DNA from: Lineus longissimus
Taxonomy: Eukaryota > Nemertea > Pilidiophora > Heteronemertea > Lineidae
Assembly (NCBI RefSeq): GCF_910592395.1
Contig: NC_088319.1
Coordinates: 7,194,001-7,258,000 of the forward strand
Length of the DNA: 64,000 nt
Reading direction: 5' to 3'
Position 1 is the stretch's first letter. Each line of letters opens with the position of its first letter. Shown piece by piece: positions 14,401 through 29,790 of this stretch. The position numbers were made by a program, and so were the translations under genes. A model generated the notes under the pieces. It did not search any database. It was not told the origin of the DNA and saw nothing but the letters and a program-made list of their open reading frames with translations.

Positions 14401-17400
14401 ATGACCTATGATCAAACTGAGACCACAATTTCGAGATTCTGCGATGATTACTTGTCATTAGACTAGCAATATTACACTACTGGCGATGAAAGTCGGTCAG
14501 CGATGGCGCTCGTCGCGACCGATCACGCCCACTTTGGTTATGCAGAGTCGTGATGACCTATGGTCAAACTGAGACCGCAATTTTGAGATTCTGCGATGAT
14601 TAGTTGTCATTAGACTAGCAATATTACACTACTGGCGATGAAAGTCGGTCGGCGATGGCGTTCGTCGCGTCCAATCACGCTCACATTGGTTATGCAGAGT
14701 CGAGATGACCTATGGTCAAACTGAGACCACAATTTCGAGATTCTGCGATGATTAGTTGTCATTAGACTAGCACTATTACACTACTGGCGATGAAAGTCGG
14801 TCGGCGATGGCGCTCGTCGTGTCCAATCACACACACATTGGTTATGCAGAGTCGAGATGACCTATGGTCAAACCGAGACCACAATTTTGAGATTCTGCGA
14901 TGATTAGTTGTCATTAGAATAGCAATATTACACTACTGGCAATGAAATTCGGTCGGCGATGGCGCTCGTTGCGTCCAATCACGCTCATTTTGGTTATACA
15001 GAGTCGAGATGACCTATGGTCAAACTGAGACCGCAATTTCGAGATTCTGCGATGATTACTTGTCATTAATACTAGCAATATTACACTACTGGCGACGAAA
15101 GTCGGTCGGCGATCGCGCTCGTCGCGTCCAATCACGCTCATTTTGGTTATAGATAGTCGAGATGCTCGATTGGACAAACTGAGACCGCAATTTTGAGATT
15201 CTGCGATGATTAGTTGTCATTAGACTAGCAATATTACACTAGTGGCGACGAAAGTCGGTCGGCGATCGCGCTCGTTGCGTCCAATCACACTCATTTTGGT
15301 TATACAGAGTCGAGATGACCGATTTGACAAACTGTGACCGCAATTTTGAGATTCTGCGATGATTACTTGTCATTAGACTAGCAATATTACACTACTGGCG
15401 ATGAAAGTCGGTCGGCGATGGCGTTCGTCACGTCCAATCACGCTCACATTGGTTATGCAGAGTCGTAATGACCTATGATCAAACTGAGACCACAATTTCG
15501 AGATTCTGCGATGATTACTTGTCATTAGACTAGCAATATTACACTACTGGCGTTCAAAGTCGGTCAGCGATGGCGCTCGTCGCGACCGATCACGCTCACT
15601 TTGGTTATGCAGAGTCGAAATGACCTATGGTCAAACTGAGACGGCAATTTTGAGATTCTGCGATGATTAGTTGTCATTAGACTAGCAATATTACACTACT
15701 GGCGATGAAAGTCGGTCGGCGATGGCGTTCGTCGCGTCCAATCACGCTCACATTGGTTATGCAGAGTCGTGAAGACCTATGATCAAACTGAGACCACAAT
15801 TTCGAGATTCTGCGATGATTACTTGTCATTAGACTAGCAATATTACACTACTGGCGATGAAAGTCGGTCGGCGATGGCGCTCGTCGCGTCCAATCACGCT
15901 CACATTGGTTATGCAGAGTCGAGATGACCTATGATCAAACTGAGACCACAATTTCGAGATTCTGCGATGATTACTTGTCATTAGACTAGCAATATTACAC
16001 TACTGGCGATGAAAGTCGGTCGGCGATGGCGCTCGTCGCGTCCAATCACGCTCACATTGGTTATGCAGAGTCGAGATGACCTATGATCAAACTGGGACCA
16101 CAATTTCGAGATTCTGCGATGATTACTTGTCATTAGACTAGCAATATTACACTACTGGCGACGAAAGTCGGTCGGCGTTCGCGCTCGTTGCGTCCAATCA
16201 CACTCATTTTGGTTATACAGAGTCGAGATGACCGATTTGACAAACTGAGACCGCAATTTCGAGATTCTGCGATGATTACTTGTCATTAGACTAGCAATAT
16301 TACACTACTGGCGATGAAAGTCGGTCGGCGATGGCGCTCATCACGTCCAATCACGCTCACATTGGTTATGCAGAGTCGAGATGACCTATGGTCAAACTGA
16401 GACCTTAATTTCGAGATTCTGCGATGATTAGTTGTCATTAGACTAGCAATATTACACTACTGCCGATGAAAGTCGGTCGGCGATGGCGCTCGTCGTATCC
16501 AATCACACTCACATTGGTTATGCAGAGTCGAGATGACCTATGGTCAAACCGAGACCACAATTATGAGATTCTGCGATGATTAGTTGTCATTAGACTAGCA
16601 ATATTACACTACTGGCGATGAAAGTCGGTCGGCGATGGCGCTCGTCGCGTCCAATCACGCTCATTTTGGTTATTGATAGTCGAGATGACCTATGGTCAAA
16701 CCGAGACCACAATTTTGAGATTCTGCGATGATTAGTTGTCATTAGACTAGCAATATTACACTACTGGCGATGAAAGTCGGTCGGCGATGGCGCTCGTCGC
16801 GTCCAATCACGCTCATTTTGGTTATAGATAGTCGAGATGACCTATGGTCAAACCGAGACCACAATTTTGAGATTCTGTGATGATTACTTGTCATTAGACT
16901 GGCAATATTACACTACTGGCGACGAAAGTCGGTCGGCGATCGCGCTCGTTGCGTCCAATCACACTCATTTTGGTTATACAGAGTCGAGATGACCGATTTG
17001 ACAAACTGAGACCGCAATTTTGAGATTTTGCAATGATTAGTTGTCATTAGACTAGCAATATTACACTAGTGGCGACGAAATTCGGTCGGCGATCGCGCTC
17101 GTTGTGTCCAATCACACTCATTTTGGTTATACAGAGTCGAGATGACCGATTTGACAAACTGGGACCGCAATTTCGAGATTCTGCGATGATTACTTGTCAT
17201 TAGACTAGCAATATTACACTACTGGCGATGAAAGTCGGTCGGCGATGGCGTTCGTCGCGTCCAATCACGCTCACATTGGTTATGCAGAGTCGTGATGACC
17301 TATGATCAAACTGAGACCACAATTTCGAGATTCTGCGATGATTACTTGTCATTAGACTAGCAATATTACACTACTGGCGATGAAAGTCGGTCAGCGATGG

Positions 17401-18999
17401 CGCTCGTCGCTACCGATCACGCCCACTTTGGTTATGCAGAGTCGAAATGACCTATGGTCAAACTGAGACCGCAATTTTGAGATTCTACGATGATTAGTTG
17501 TCATTAGACTAGCACTATTACACTACTGGCGATACTAGTCGGTCGGCGATGGCGCTCGTCGTGTCCAATCACACTCACATTGGTTATGCAGAGTCGAGAT
17601 GACCTATGGTCAAACCGAGACCACAATTTTGAGATTCTGCGATGATTAGTTGTCATTAGAATAGCAATATTACACTACTGGCGATGAAAGTCGGTCGGCG
17701 ATGGCGCTCGTCGCGTCCAATCACGCTCATTTTGGTTATACAGAGTCGACATGACCTATGGTCAAACTGAGGCCGCAATTTCGAGATTCTGCGATGATTA
17801 CTTGTCATTAAGACTAGCAATATTACACTACTGGCGACGAAAGTCGGTCGGCGATTGCGCTCGTCGCGTCCAATCACGCTCATTTTGGTTATAGATAGTC
17901 GAGATGCTCGATTGGACAAACTGAGACCGCAATTTTGAGATTCTGCGATGATTAGTTGTCATTAGACTAGCAATATTACATTAGTGGCGACGAAAGTCGG
18001 TCGGCGATCGCGCTCGTTGCGTCCAATCACACTCATTTTGGTTATACAGAGTCGAGATGACCGATTTGACAAACTGTGACCGCAATTTTGAGATTCTGCG
18101 ATGATTACTTGTCATTAGACTAGCAATATTACACTACTGGCGATGAAAGTCGGTCGGCGATGGCGTTCGTCACGTCCAATCACGCTCACATTGGTTATGC
18201 AGAGTCGTGATGACCTATGATCAAACTGAGACCACAATTTCGAGATTCTGCGATGATTACTTGTCATTAGACTAGCAATATTACACTACTGGCGATGAAA
18301 GTCGGTCGGCGATGGCGCTCGTCGCGTCCAATCACGCTCACATTGGTAATGCAGAGTCGAGATGACCTATGATCAAACTGAGACCACAATTTCGAGATTC
18401 TGCGATGATTAGTTGTCATTAGACTAGCAATATTACACTACTGGCGATGAAAGTCGGTCGGCGATGGCGCTCGTCGTGTCCAATCACACTCACATTGGTT
18501 ATGCAGAGTCGAGATGACCTATGGTCAAACCGAGACCACAATTTTGAGATTCTGCGATGATTAGTTGTCATTAGACTAGCAATATTACACTACTGGCGAT
18601 GAAAGTCGGTCGGCGATGGCGCTCGTCGTGTCAAATCACACTCACATTGGTTATGCAGAGTCGAGATGACCTATGGTAAACCGAGACCACAATTTTGAGA
18701 TTCTGCGATGATTAGTTGTCATTAGACTAGCAATATTACACTACTGGCGATGAAAGTCGGTCAGCGATGGCGCTCGTCGCGACCGATCACGCCCACTTTG
18801 GTTATGCAGAGTCGTGATGACCTATGGTCAAACTGAGACCGCAATTTTGAGATTCTGCGATGATTAGTTGTCATTAGACTAGCAATATTACACTACTGGC
18901 GATGAAAGTCGGTCGGCGATGGCGTTCGTCGCGTCCAATCACGCTCACATTGGTTATGCAGAGTCGAGATGACCTATGGTCAAACTGAGACCACAATTT

Positions 19000-21900
19000 C
19001 GAGATTCTGCGATGATTAGTTGTCATTAGACTAGCACTATTACACTACTGGCGATGAAAGTCGGTCGGCGATGGCGCTCGTCGTGTCCAATCACACACAC
19101 ATTGGTTATGCAGAGTCGAGATGACCTATGGTCAAACCGAGACCACAATTTTGAGATTCTGCGATGATTAGTTGTCATTAGAATAGCAATATTACACTAC
19201 TGGCGATGAAATTCGGTCGGCGATGGCGCTCGTCGCGTCCAATCACGCTCATTTTGGTTATACAGAGTCGAGATGACCTATGGTCAAACTGAGACCGCAA
19301 TTTCGAGATTCTGCGATGATTACTTGTCATTAAGACTAGCAATATTACACTACTGGCGACGAAAGTCGGTCGGCGATCGCGCTCGTCGCGTCCAATCACG
19401 CTCATTTTGGTTATAGATAGTCGAGATGCTCGATTGGACAAACTGAGACCGCAATTTTGAGATTCTGCGATGATTACTTGTCATAAGACTAGCAATATTA
19501 CACTACTGGCGATGAAAGTCGGTCGGCGATGGCGTTCGTCACGTCCAATCACGCTCACATTGGTTATGCAGAGTCGTGATGACCTATGATCAAACTGAGA
19601 CCACAATTTCGAGATTCTGCAATGATTACTTGTCATTAGACTAGCAATATTACACTACTGGCGTTGAAAGTCGGTCGGCGATGGCGCTCGTCGCGACCGA
19701 TCACGCTCACTTTGGTTATGCAGAGTCGAAATGACCTATGGTCAAACTGAGACGGCAATTTTGAGATTCTGCGATGATTAGTTGTCATTAGACTAGCAAT
19801 ATTACACTACTGGCGATGAAAGTCGGTCGGCGATGGCGTTCGTCGCGTCCAATCACGCTCACATTGGTTATGCAGAGTCGTGATGACCTATGATCAAACT
19901 GAGACCACAATTTCGAGATTCTGCGATGATTACTTGTCATTAGACTAGCAATATTACACTACTGGCGATGAAAGTCGGTCGGCGATGGCGCTCGTCGCGT
20001 CCAATCACGCTCACATTGGTTATGCAGAGTCGAGATGACCTATGATCAAACTGGGACCACAATTTCGAGATTCTGCGATGATTACTTGTCATTAGACTAG
20101 CAATATTACACTACTGGCGACGAAAGTCGGTCGGCGTTCGCGCTCGTTGCGTCCAATCACACTCATTTTGGTTATACAGAGTCGAGATGACCGATTTGAC
20201 AAACTGAGACCGCAATTTCGAGATTCTGCGATGATTACTTGTCATTAGACCAGCAATATTACACTACTGGCGATGAAAGTCGGTTGGCGTTGGCGCTCAT
20301 CGCGTCCAATCACGCTCACATTGTTTATGCAGAGTCGAAATGACGTATGGTCAAACTGAGACCACAATTTCGAGATTCTGCGATGATTAGTTGTCATTAG
20401 ACTAGCAATATTACACTACTGCCGATGAAAGTCGGTCGGCGATGGCGCTCGTCGTATCCAATCACACTCACATTGGTTATGCAGAGTCGAGATGACCTAT
20501 GGTCAAACCGAGACCACAATTTTGAGATTCTGCGATGATTAGTTCTCATTAGACTAGCAATATTACACTACTGGCGATGAAAGTCGGTCGGCGATGGCGC
20601 TCGTCGCGTCCAATCACGCTCATTTTGGTTATAGATAGTCAAGATGACCTATGGTCAAACCGAGACCACAATTTTGAGATTCTGCGATGATTAGTTGTCA
20701 TTAGACTAGCAATATTACACTACTGGCGATGAAAGTCGGTCGGCGATGGCGCTCGTCGCGTCCAATCACGCTCATTTTGGTTATAGATAGTCGAGATGAC
20801 CTATGGTCAAACCGAGACCACAATTTTGAGATTCTGTGATGATTACTTGTCATTAGACTGGCAATATTACACTACTGGCGAAGAAAGTCGGTCGGCGATC
20901 GCGCTCGTTGCGTCCAATCACACTCATTTTGGTTATACAGAGTCGAGATGACCGATTTGACAAACTGAGACCGCAATTTCGAGATTCTGCGATGATTACT
21001 TGTCATTAGACTAGCAATATTACACTACTGGCGATGAAAGTCGGTCGGCGATGGCGCTCGTCACGTCCAATCACGCTCACATTGGTTATGCAGAGTCGAG
21101 ATGACCTATGGTCAAACTGAGACCACAATTTCGAGATTCTGCGATGATTAGTTGTCATTAGACTAGCAATATTACACTACTGGCGATGAAAGTCGGTCGG
21201 CGATGGCGCTCGTCGTGTCCAATCACACTCACATTGGTTATGCAGAGTCGAGATGACCTATGGTCAAACCGAGACCAAAATTTTGAGATTCTGCGATGAT
21301 TAGTTGTCATTAGACTAGCAATATTACACTAGTGGCGACGAAAGTCGGTCGGCGATCGCGCTCGTTGCGTCCAATCACACTCCTTTTGGTTATACAGAGT
21401 CGAGATGACCGATTTGACAAACTGGGACCGCAATATCGAGATTCTGCGATGATTACTTGTCATTAGACTAGCAAAATTACACTACTGGCGATGAAAGTCG
21501 GTCGGCGATGGCGTTCGTCGCGTCCAATCACGCTCACATTGGTTATGCAGAGTCGAAGTGACCTATGGTCAAACTGAGACCGCAATTTTGAGATTCTGCG
21601 ATGATTAGTTGTCATTAGACTAGCAATATTAGACTACTGGCGATGAAAGTCGGTCGGCGATGGCGTTCGTCGCGTCCAATCACGCTCACATTGGTTATGC
21701 AGAGTCGTGATGACCTATGATCAAACTGAGACCACAATTTCGAGATTCTGCGATGATTACTTGTCATTAGACTAGCAATATTACACTACTGGCTATGAAA
21801 GTCGGTCGGCGATGGCGCTCGTCGCGTCCAATCACGCTCACATTGGTTATGCAGAGTCGAGATGACCTATGATCAAACTGGGACCACAATTTCGAGATTC

Positions 21901-24500
21901 TGCGATGATTACTTGTCATTAGACTAGCAATATTACACTACTGGCGACGAAAGTCGGTCGGCGTTCGCGCTCGTTGCGTCCAATCACACTCATTTTGGTT
22001 ATACAGAGTCGAGATGACCGATTTGACAAACTGAGACCGCAATTTCGAGATTCTGCGATGATTACTTGTCATTAGACTAGCAATATTACACTACTGGCGA
22101 TGAAAGTCGGTCGGCGATGGCGCTCATCGCGTCCAATCACGCTCACATTGGTTATGCAGAGTCGAGATGACCTATGGTCAAACTGAGACCACAATTTCGA
22201 GATTCTGCGATGATTAGTTGTCATTAGACTAGCAATATTACACTACTGGCGATGAAAGTCGGTCGGCGATGGCGCTCGTCGTGTCCAATCACACTCACAT
22301 TGGTTATGCAGAGTCGAGATGACCTATGGTCAAACCGAGACCACAATTTTGAGATTCTGCGATGATTAGTTGTCATTAGACTAGCAATATTACACTACTG
22401 GCGATGAAAGTCGGTCGGCGATGGCGCTCGTCGCGTCCAATCACGCTCATTTTGGTTATAGATAGTCGAGATGACCTATGGTCAAACCGAGACCACAATT
22501 TTGAGATTCTGCGATGATTACTTGTCATTAGACTGGCAATATTACACTACTGGCGACGAAAGTCGGTCGGCGATCGCGTTCGTTGCGTCCAATCACACTC
22601 ATTTTGGTTATACAGAGTCGAGATGACCGATTTGACAAACTGGGACCGCAATATCGAGATTCTGCGATGATTACTTGTCATTAGACTAGCAATATTACAC
22701 TACTGGCGATGAAAGTCGGTCGGCGATGGCGTTCGTCGCGTCCAATCACGCTCACATTGGTTATGCAGAGTCGAAATGACCTATGGTCAAACTGAGACCG
22801 CAATTTTGAGATTCTGCGATGATTAGTTGTCATTAGACTAGCAATATTACACTACTGGCGATGAAAGTCGGTCGGCGATGGCGCTCGTCGCGTCCAATCA
22901 CGCTCACATTGGTTATGCAGAGTCGAGATGACCTATGATCAAACTGAGACCACAATTTCGAGATTCTGCGATGATTACTTGTCATTAGACTAGCAATATT
23001 ACACTACTGGCTATGAAAGTCGGTCGGCGATGGCGCTCGTCGCGTCCAATCACGCTCACATTGGTTATGCAGAGTCGAGATGACCTATGATCAAACTGGG
23101 ACCACAATTTCGAGATTCTGCGATGATTACTTGTCATTAGACTAGCAATATTACACTACTGGCAACGAAAGTCGGTCGGCGTTCGCGCTCGTTGCGTCCA
23201 ATCACACTCATTTTGGTTATACAGAGTCGAGATGACAGATTTGACAAACTGAGACCGCAATTTCGAGATTCTGCGATGATTACTTGTCATTAGACTAGCA
23301 ATATTACACTACTGGCGATGAAAGTCGGTCGGCGATGGCGCTCATCACGTCCAATCACGCTCACATTGGTTATGCAGAGTCGAGATGACCTATGGTCAAA
23401 CTGAGACCACAATTTCGAGATTCTGCGATGATTAGTTGTCATTAGACTAGCAATATTACACTACTGGCGATGAAAGTCGGTCGGCGATGGCGCTCGTCGT
23501 GTCCAATCACACTCACATTGGTTATGCAGAGTCGAGATGACCTATGGTCAAACCGAGACCACAATTTTGAGATTCTGCGATGATTAGTTGTCATTAGACT
23601 AGCAATATTACACTACTGGCGATGAAAGTCGGTCGGCGATGGCGCTCGTCACGTCCAATCACGCTCATTTTGGTTATAGATAGTCGAGATGACCTATGGT
23701 CAAACCGAGACCACAATTTTGAGATTCTGCGATGATTAGTTGTCATTAGACTAGCAATATTACACTACTGGCGATGAAAGTCGGTCGGCGATGGCGCTCG
23801 TCGCGTCCAATCACGCTCATTTTGGTTATAGATAGTCGAGATGACCTATGGTCAAACCGAGACCACAATTTTGAGATTCTGCGATGATTACTTGTCATTA
23901 GACTGGCAATATTACACTACTGGCGACGAAAGTCGGTCGGCGATCGCGCTCGTTGCGTCCAATCACACTCATTTTGGTTATACAGAGTCGAGATGACCGA
24001 TTTGACAAACTGAGACCGCAATTTCGAGATTCTGCGATGATTACTTGTCATTAGACTAGCAATATTACACTACTGGCGATGAAAGTCGGTCGGCGATGGC
24101 GCTCGTCACGTCCAATCACGCTCACATTGGTTATGCAGAGTCGAGATGACCTTGGTCAAACTGAGACCACAATTTCGAGATTCTGCGATGATTAGTTGTC
24201 ATTAGACTAGCAATATTACACTACTGGCGATGAAAGTCGGTCGGCGATGGCGCTCGTCGTGTCCAATCACACTCACATTGGTTATGCAGAGTCGAGATGA
24301 CCTATGGTCAAACCGAGACCAAAATTTTGAGATTCTGCGATGATTAGTTGTCATTAGACTAGCAATATTACACTAGTGGCGACGAAAGTCGGTCGGCGAT
24401 CGCGCTCGTTGCGTCCAATCACACTCCTTTTGGTTATACAGAGTCGAGATGACCGATTTGACAAACTGGGACCGCAATATCGAGATTCTGCGATGATTAC
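19000..24500 (+). repeat. Long-range duplicate block, copy 1 (partner near 31.1-36.6 kb)
   Basis: Markers here recur 12036-12037 bp downstream: the CACACACACATT variant (19084 and 31121 area), GACGGCAATTTT (19751 and 31787), CGTCGTATCC (20455 and 32491), CACTCCTTTT (21381 and 33417) and TGGCTATG (21790 and 33826). Further right the offset becomes about 12188 (23008 to 35196, 24425 to 36614), one extra monomer in the partner. The block is thus a large segmental duplication inside the array, later changed by single-monomer gain or loss. A shorter related match lies at offset about 4264 (14821 to 19084, 15165 to 19429). Confidence 0.8.
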
Positions 24501-25724
24501 TTGTCATTAGACTAGCAATATTACACTACTGGCGATGAAAGTCGGTCGGCGATGGCGTTCGTTGCGTCCAATCACGCTCACATTGGTTATGCAGAGTCGA
24601 AATGACCTATGGTCAAACTGAGACCGCAATTTTGAGATTCTGCGATGATTAGTTGTCATTAGACTAGCAATATTACACTACTGGCGATGAAAGTCGGTCG
24701 GCGATGGCGTTTGTCGCGTCCAATCACACTCACATTGGTTATGCAGAGTCGTGATGACCTATGATCAAACTGAGACCACAATTTCGAGATTCTGCGATGA
24801 TTACTTGTCATTAGACTAGCAATATTACACTACTGGCGATGAAAGTCGATCGGCAATGGCGCTCGTCGCGTCCAATCACGCTCACATTGGTTATGCAGAG
24901 TCGAGATGACCTATGATCAAACTGGGACCACAATTTCGAGATTCTGCGATGATTACTTGTCATTAGACTAGCAATATTACACTACTGGCGACGAAAGTCG
25001 GTCGGCGATCGCGCTCGTCGCGTCCAATCACGCTCATTTTGGTTATAGATAGTCGAGATGCTCGATTGGACAAACTGAGACCACAATTTTGAGATTTTGC
25101 AATGATTAGTTGTCATTAGACTAGCAATATTACACTAGTGGCGACGAAATTCGGTCGGCGATCGCGCTCGTTGCGTCCAATCACACTCATTTTGGGTATA
25201 CAGAGTCGAGATGACGGATTTGACAAACTTGGACCGCAATTTCGAGATTCTGCGATGATTACTTGTCATTAGACTAGCAATATTACACTACTGGCGATGA
25301 AAGTCGGTCGGCGATGGTGCTCGTCACGTCCAATCACGCTCACATTGGTTATGCAGAGTCAAGATGACCTATGGTCAAACTGAGACTGCAATTTCGAGAT
25401 TCTGCGATGATTAGTTGTCATTAAACTAGCGATATTACACTACTGGCGATAAAAGTCGGTCGGCGATGGCGCTCGTCGCGACCGATCACACTCACTTTGG
25501 TTATGCAGGGTCGAAATGACCTATGGTCAAACTGAGACCGCAATTTTGAGATTCTGCGATGATTACTTGTCATTAGACTAGCAATATTACACTACTGGCG
25601 ATGAAAGTCGGTCGGCGATGGCGTTCGTCGCGTCCAATCACGCTCACATTGGTTATGCAGAGTCGTGATGACCTATGATCAAACTGAGACCACAATTTCG
25701 AGATTCTGCGATGATTACTTGTCA

Positions 25725-28700
25725 TTAGACTAGCAATATTACACTACTGGCGATGAAAGTCGGTCGGCGATGGCGCTCGTCGTGTCCAATCACACTCACA
25801 TTGGTTATGCAGAGTCGAGATGACCTATGGTCAAACCGAGACCACAATTTTGAGATTCTGCGATGATTAGTTGTCATTAGACTAGCAATATTACATACAC
25901 TACTGGCGATGAAAGTCGGTCGGCGATGGCGCTCGTCGAGTCCAATCACGCTCATTTTGGTTATACAGAGTCGAGATGACCTATGGTCAAACTGAGACCA
26001 CAATTTCGAGATTCTGCGATGATTACTTGTCATTAGACTAGCAATATTACACTACTGGCGATGAAAGTCGGTCGGCGATGGCGCTCGTCGCGTCCAATCA
26101 CACTCATTTTGGTTATACAGAGTCGAGATGACCGATTTGACAAACTGAGACCGCAATTTCGAGATTCTGCGATGATTACTTGTCATTAGACTAGGAATAT
26201 TACACTTTTGGCGATGAAAGTCGGTCGGCGATGGCGCTCGTCACGTCCAATCACGCTCACATTGGTTATGCAGAGTCGAGATGACCTATGGTCAAACTGA
26301 GACCACAATTTCGAGATTCTGCGATGATTAGTTGTCATTAGAATAGCAATATTACACTACTGGCGATGAAAGTCGGTCGGCGATGGCGCTCGTCGCGTCC
26401 AATCACGCTCATTTTGGTTATACAGAGTCGAGATGACCTATGGTCAAACTGAGACCGCAAATTCGAGATTCTGCGATGATTACTTGTCATTAAGACTAGC
26501 AATATTACACTACTGGCGACGAAAGTCGGTCGGCGATCGCGCTCGTCGCGTCCAATCACGCTCATTTTGGTTATAGATAGTCGAGATGCTCGATTGGACA
26601 AACTGAGACCGCAATTTTGAGATTCTGCGATGATTAGTTGTCATTAGACTAGCAATATTACACTAGTGGCGACGAAAGTCGGTCGGCGATCGCGCTCGTT
26701 GCGTCCAATCACACTCATTTTGGTTATACAGAGTCGAGATGACCGATTTGACAAACTGTGACCGCAATTTTGAGATTCTGCGATGATTACTTGTCATTAG
26801 ACTAGCAATATTACACTACTGGCGATGAAAGTCGGTCGGCGATGGCGTTCGTCACGTCCAATCACGCTCACATTGGTTATGCAGAGTCGTGATGACCTAT
26901 GATCAAACTGAGACCACAATTTCGAGATTCTGCGATGATTACTTGTCATTAGACTAGCAATATTACACTACTGGCGATGAAAGTCGGTCGGCAATGGCGC
27001 TCGTCACGTCCAATCACGCTCACATTGGTTATGCAGAGTCGAGATGACCTATGGTCAAACTGAGACCACAATTTCGAGATTCTGCGATGATTAGTTGTCA
27101 TTAGACTAGCAATATTACACTACTGGCGATGAAAGTCGGTCGGCGATGGCGCTCGTCGTGTCCAATCACACTCACATTGGTTATGCAGAGTCGAGATGAC
27201 CTATGGTCAAACCGAGACCAAAATTTTGAGATTCTGCGATGATTAGTTGTCATTAGACTAGCAATATTACACTAGTGGCGACGAAAGTCGGTCGGCGATC
27301 GCGCTCGTTGCGTCCAATCACACTCATTTTGGTTATACAGAGTCGAGATGACCGATTTGACAAACTGAGACCGCAATTTCGAGATTCTGCGATGATTACT
27401 TGTCATTAGACTAGCAATATTACACTACTGGCGATGAAAGTCGGTCGGCGATGGCGCTCGTCACGTCCAATCACGCTCACATTGGTTATGCAGAGTTGAG
27501 ATGACCTATGGTCAAACTGAGACCACAATTTCGAGATTCTGCGATGATTAGTTGTCATTAGACTAGCAATATTACACTACTGGCGATGAAAGTCGGTCGG
27601 CGATGGCGCTCGTCGTGTCCAATCACACTCACATTGGTTATGCAGAGTCGAGATGACCTATGGTCAAACCGAGACCACAATTTTGAGATTCTGCGATGAT
27701 TAGTTGTCATTAGACTAGCAATATTACACTACTGGCGATGAAAGTCGGTCAGCGATGGCGCTCGTCGCGTCCAATCACGCTCATTTTGGTTATACAGAGT
27801 CAAGATGACCTATGGTCAAACTGAGACCGCAATTTCGAGATTCTGCGATGATTACTTGTCATTAAGACTAGCAATATTACACTACTGGCGACGAAAGTCG
27901 GTCGGCGATCGCGCTCGTCGCGTCCAATCACGCTCATTTTGGTTATAGATAGTCGAGATGCTCGATTGGACAAACTGAGACCGCAATTTTGAGATTTTGC
28001 AATGATTAGTTGTCATTAGACTAGCAATATTACACTAGTGGCGACGAAATTCGGTCGGCGATCGCGCTCGTTGCTTCCAATCACACTCATTTTGGTTATA
28101 CAGAGTCGAGATGACCGATTTGACAAACTGGGACCACAATTTCGAGATTCTGTGATGATTACTTGTCATTAGACTAGCAATATTACACTACTGGCGATGA
28201 AAGTCGGTCGGCGATGGCGTTCGTCGCGTCCAATCACGCTCACATTGGTTATGCAGAGTCGTGATGACCTATGATCAAACTGAGACCACAATTTCGAGAT
28301 TCTGCGATGATTACTTGTCATTAGACTAGCAATATTACACTACTGGCGATGAAAGTCGGTCAGCGATGGCGCTCGTCGCGACCGATCACGCCCACTTTGG
28401 TTATGCAGAGTCGAAATGACCTATGGTCAAACTGAGACCGCAATTTTTAGATTCTGCGATGATTAGTTGTCATTAGACTAGCAATATTACACTACTGGCG
28501 ATGAAAGTCGGTCGGCGATGGCGTTCGTCGCGTCCAATCACGCTCACATTGGTTATGCAGAGTCGAGATGACCTATGGTCAAACTGAGACCACAATTTCG
28601 AGATTCTGCGATGATTAGTTGTCATTAGACTAGCACTATTACACTACTGGCGATGAAAGTCGGTCGGCGATGGCGCTCGTCGTGTCCAATCACACTCACA

Positions 28701-29790
28701 TTGGTTATGCAGAGTCGAGATGACCTATGGTCAAACCGAGACCACAATTTTGAGATTCTGCGATGATTAGTTGTCATTAGAATAGCAATATTACACTACT
28801 GGCGATGAAAGTCGGTCGGCGATGGCGCTCGTCGCGTCCAATCACGCTCATTTTGGTTATACAGAGTCGAGATGACCTATGATCAAACTGAGACCACAAA
28901 TTCGAGATTCTGCGATGATTACTTGTCATTAAGACTAGCAATATTACACTACTGGCGACGAAAGTCGGTCGGCGATCGCGCTCGTCGCGTCCAATCACGC
29001 TCATTTTGGTTATAGATAGTCGAGATGCTCGATTGGACAAACTGAGACCGCAATTTTGAGATTCTGCGATGATTAGTTGTCATTAGACTAGCAATATTAC
29101 ACTAGTGGCGACGAAAGTCGGTCGGCGATCGCGCTCGTTGCGTCCAATCACACTCATTTTGGTTATACAGAGTCGAGATGACCGATTTGACAAACTGTGA
29201 CCGCAATTTTGAGATTCTGCGATGATTACTTGTCATTAGCCTAGCAATATTACACTACTGGCGATGAAAGTCGGTCGGCGATGGCGTTCGTCACGTCCAA
29301 TCACGCTCACATTGGTTATGCAGAGTCGTGATGACCTATGATCAAACTGAGACCACAATTTCGAGATTCTGCGATGATTACTTGTCATTAGACTAGCAAT
29401 ATTACACTACTGGCGATGAAAGTCGGTCGGCGATGGCGCTCGTCGCGTCCAATCACGCTCACATTGGTAATGCAGAGTCGAGATGACCTATGATCAAACT
29501 GAGACCACAATTTCGAGATTCTGCGATGATTACTTGTCATTAGACTAGCAATATTACACTACTGGCGACGAAAGTCGGTCGGCGATCGCGCTCGTTGCGT
29601 CCAATCACACTCATTTTGGTCATACAGAGTCGAGATGACCGATTTGACAAACTGAGACCGCAATTTCGAGATTCTGCGATGATTACTTGTCATTTGACTA
29701 GCAATATTACACTACTGGCGATGAAAGTCGGTCGGCGATGGCGCTCGTCACGTCCAATCACGCTCACATTGGTTATGCAGAGTTGAGATG
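25725..29790 (+). repeat. Long-range duplicate block A (partner 41309-47500)
   Basis: The only two monomers in the window with an extra four bases, reading ATTACATACACTAC, lie at 25889 and 41473, an offset of 15584 bp. The same offset holds for the CGTCGAGTCC monomer next to them, for the CTAGGAATATTACAC variant, and for CTCGATTGGAC at 26589 and 42173. After one extra monomer in the right copy the offset is 15736 (27961 to 43697, 29028 to 44764). The offset includes the 961 bp added by the transposon, so the satellite distance is about 96 monomers. Confidence 0.85.
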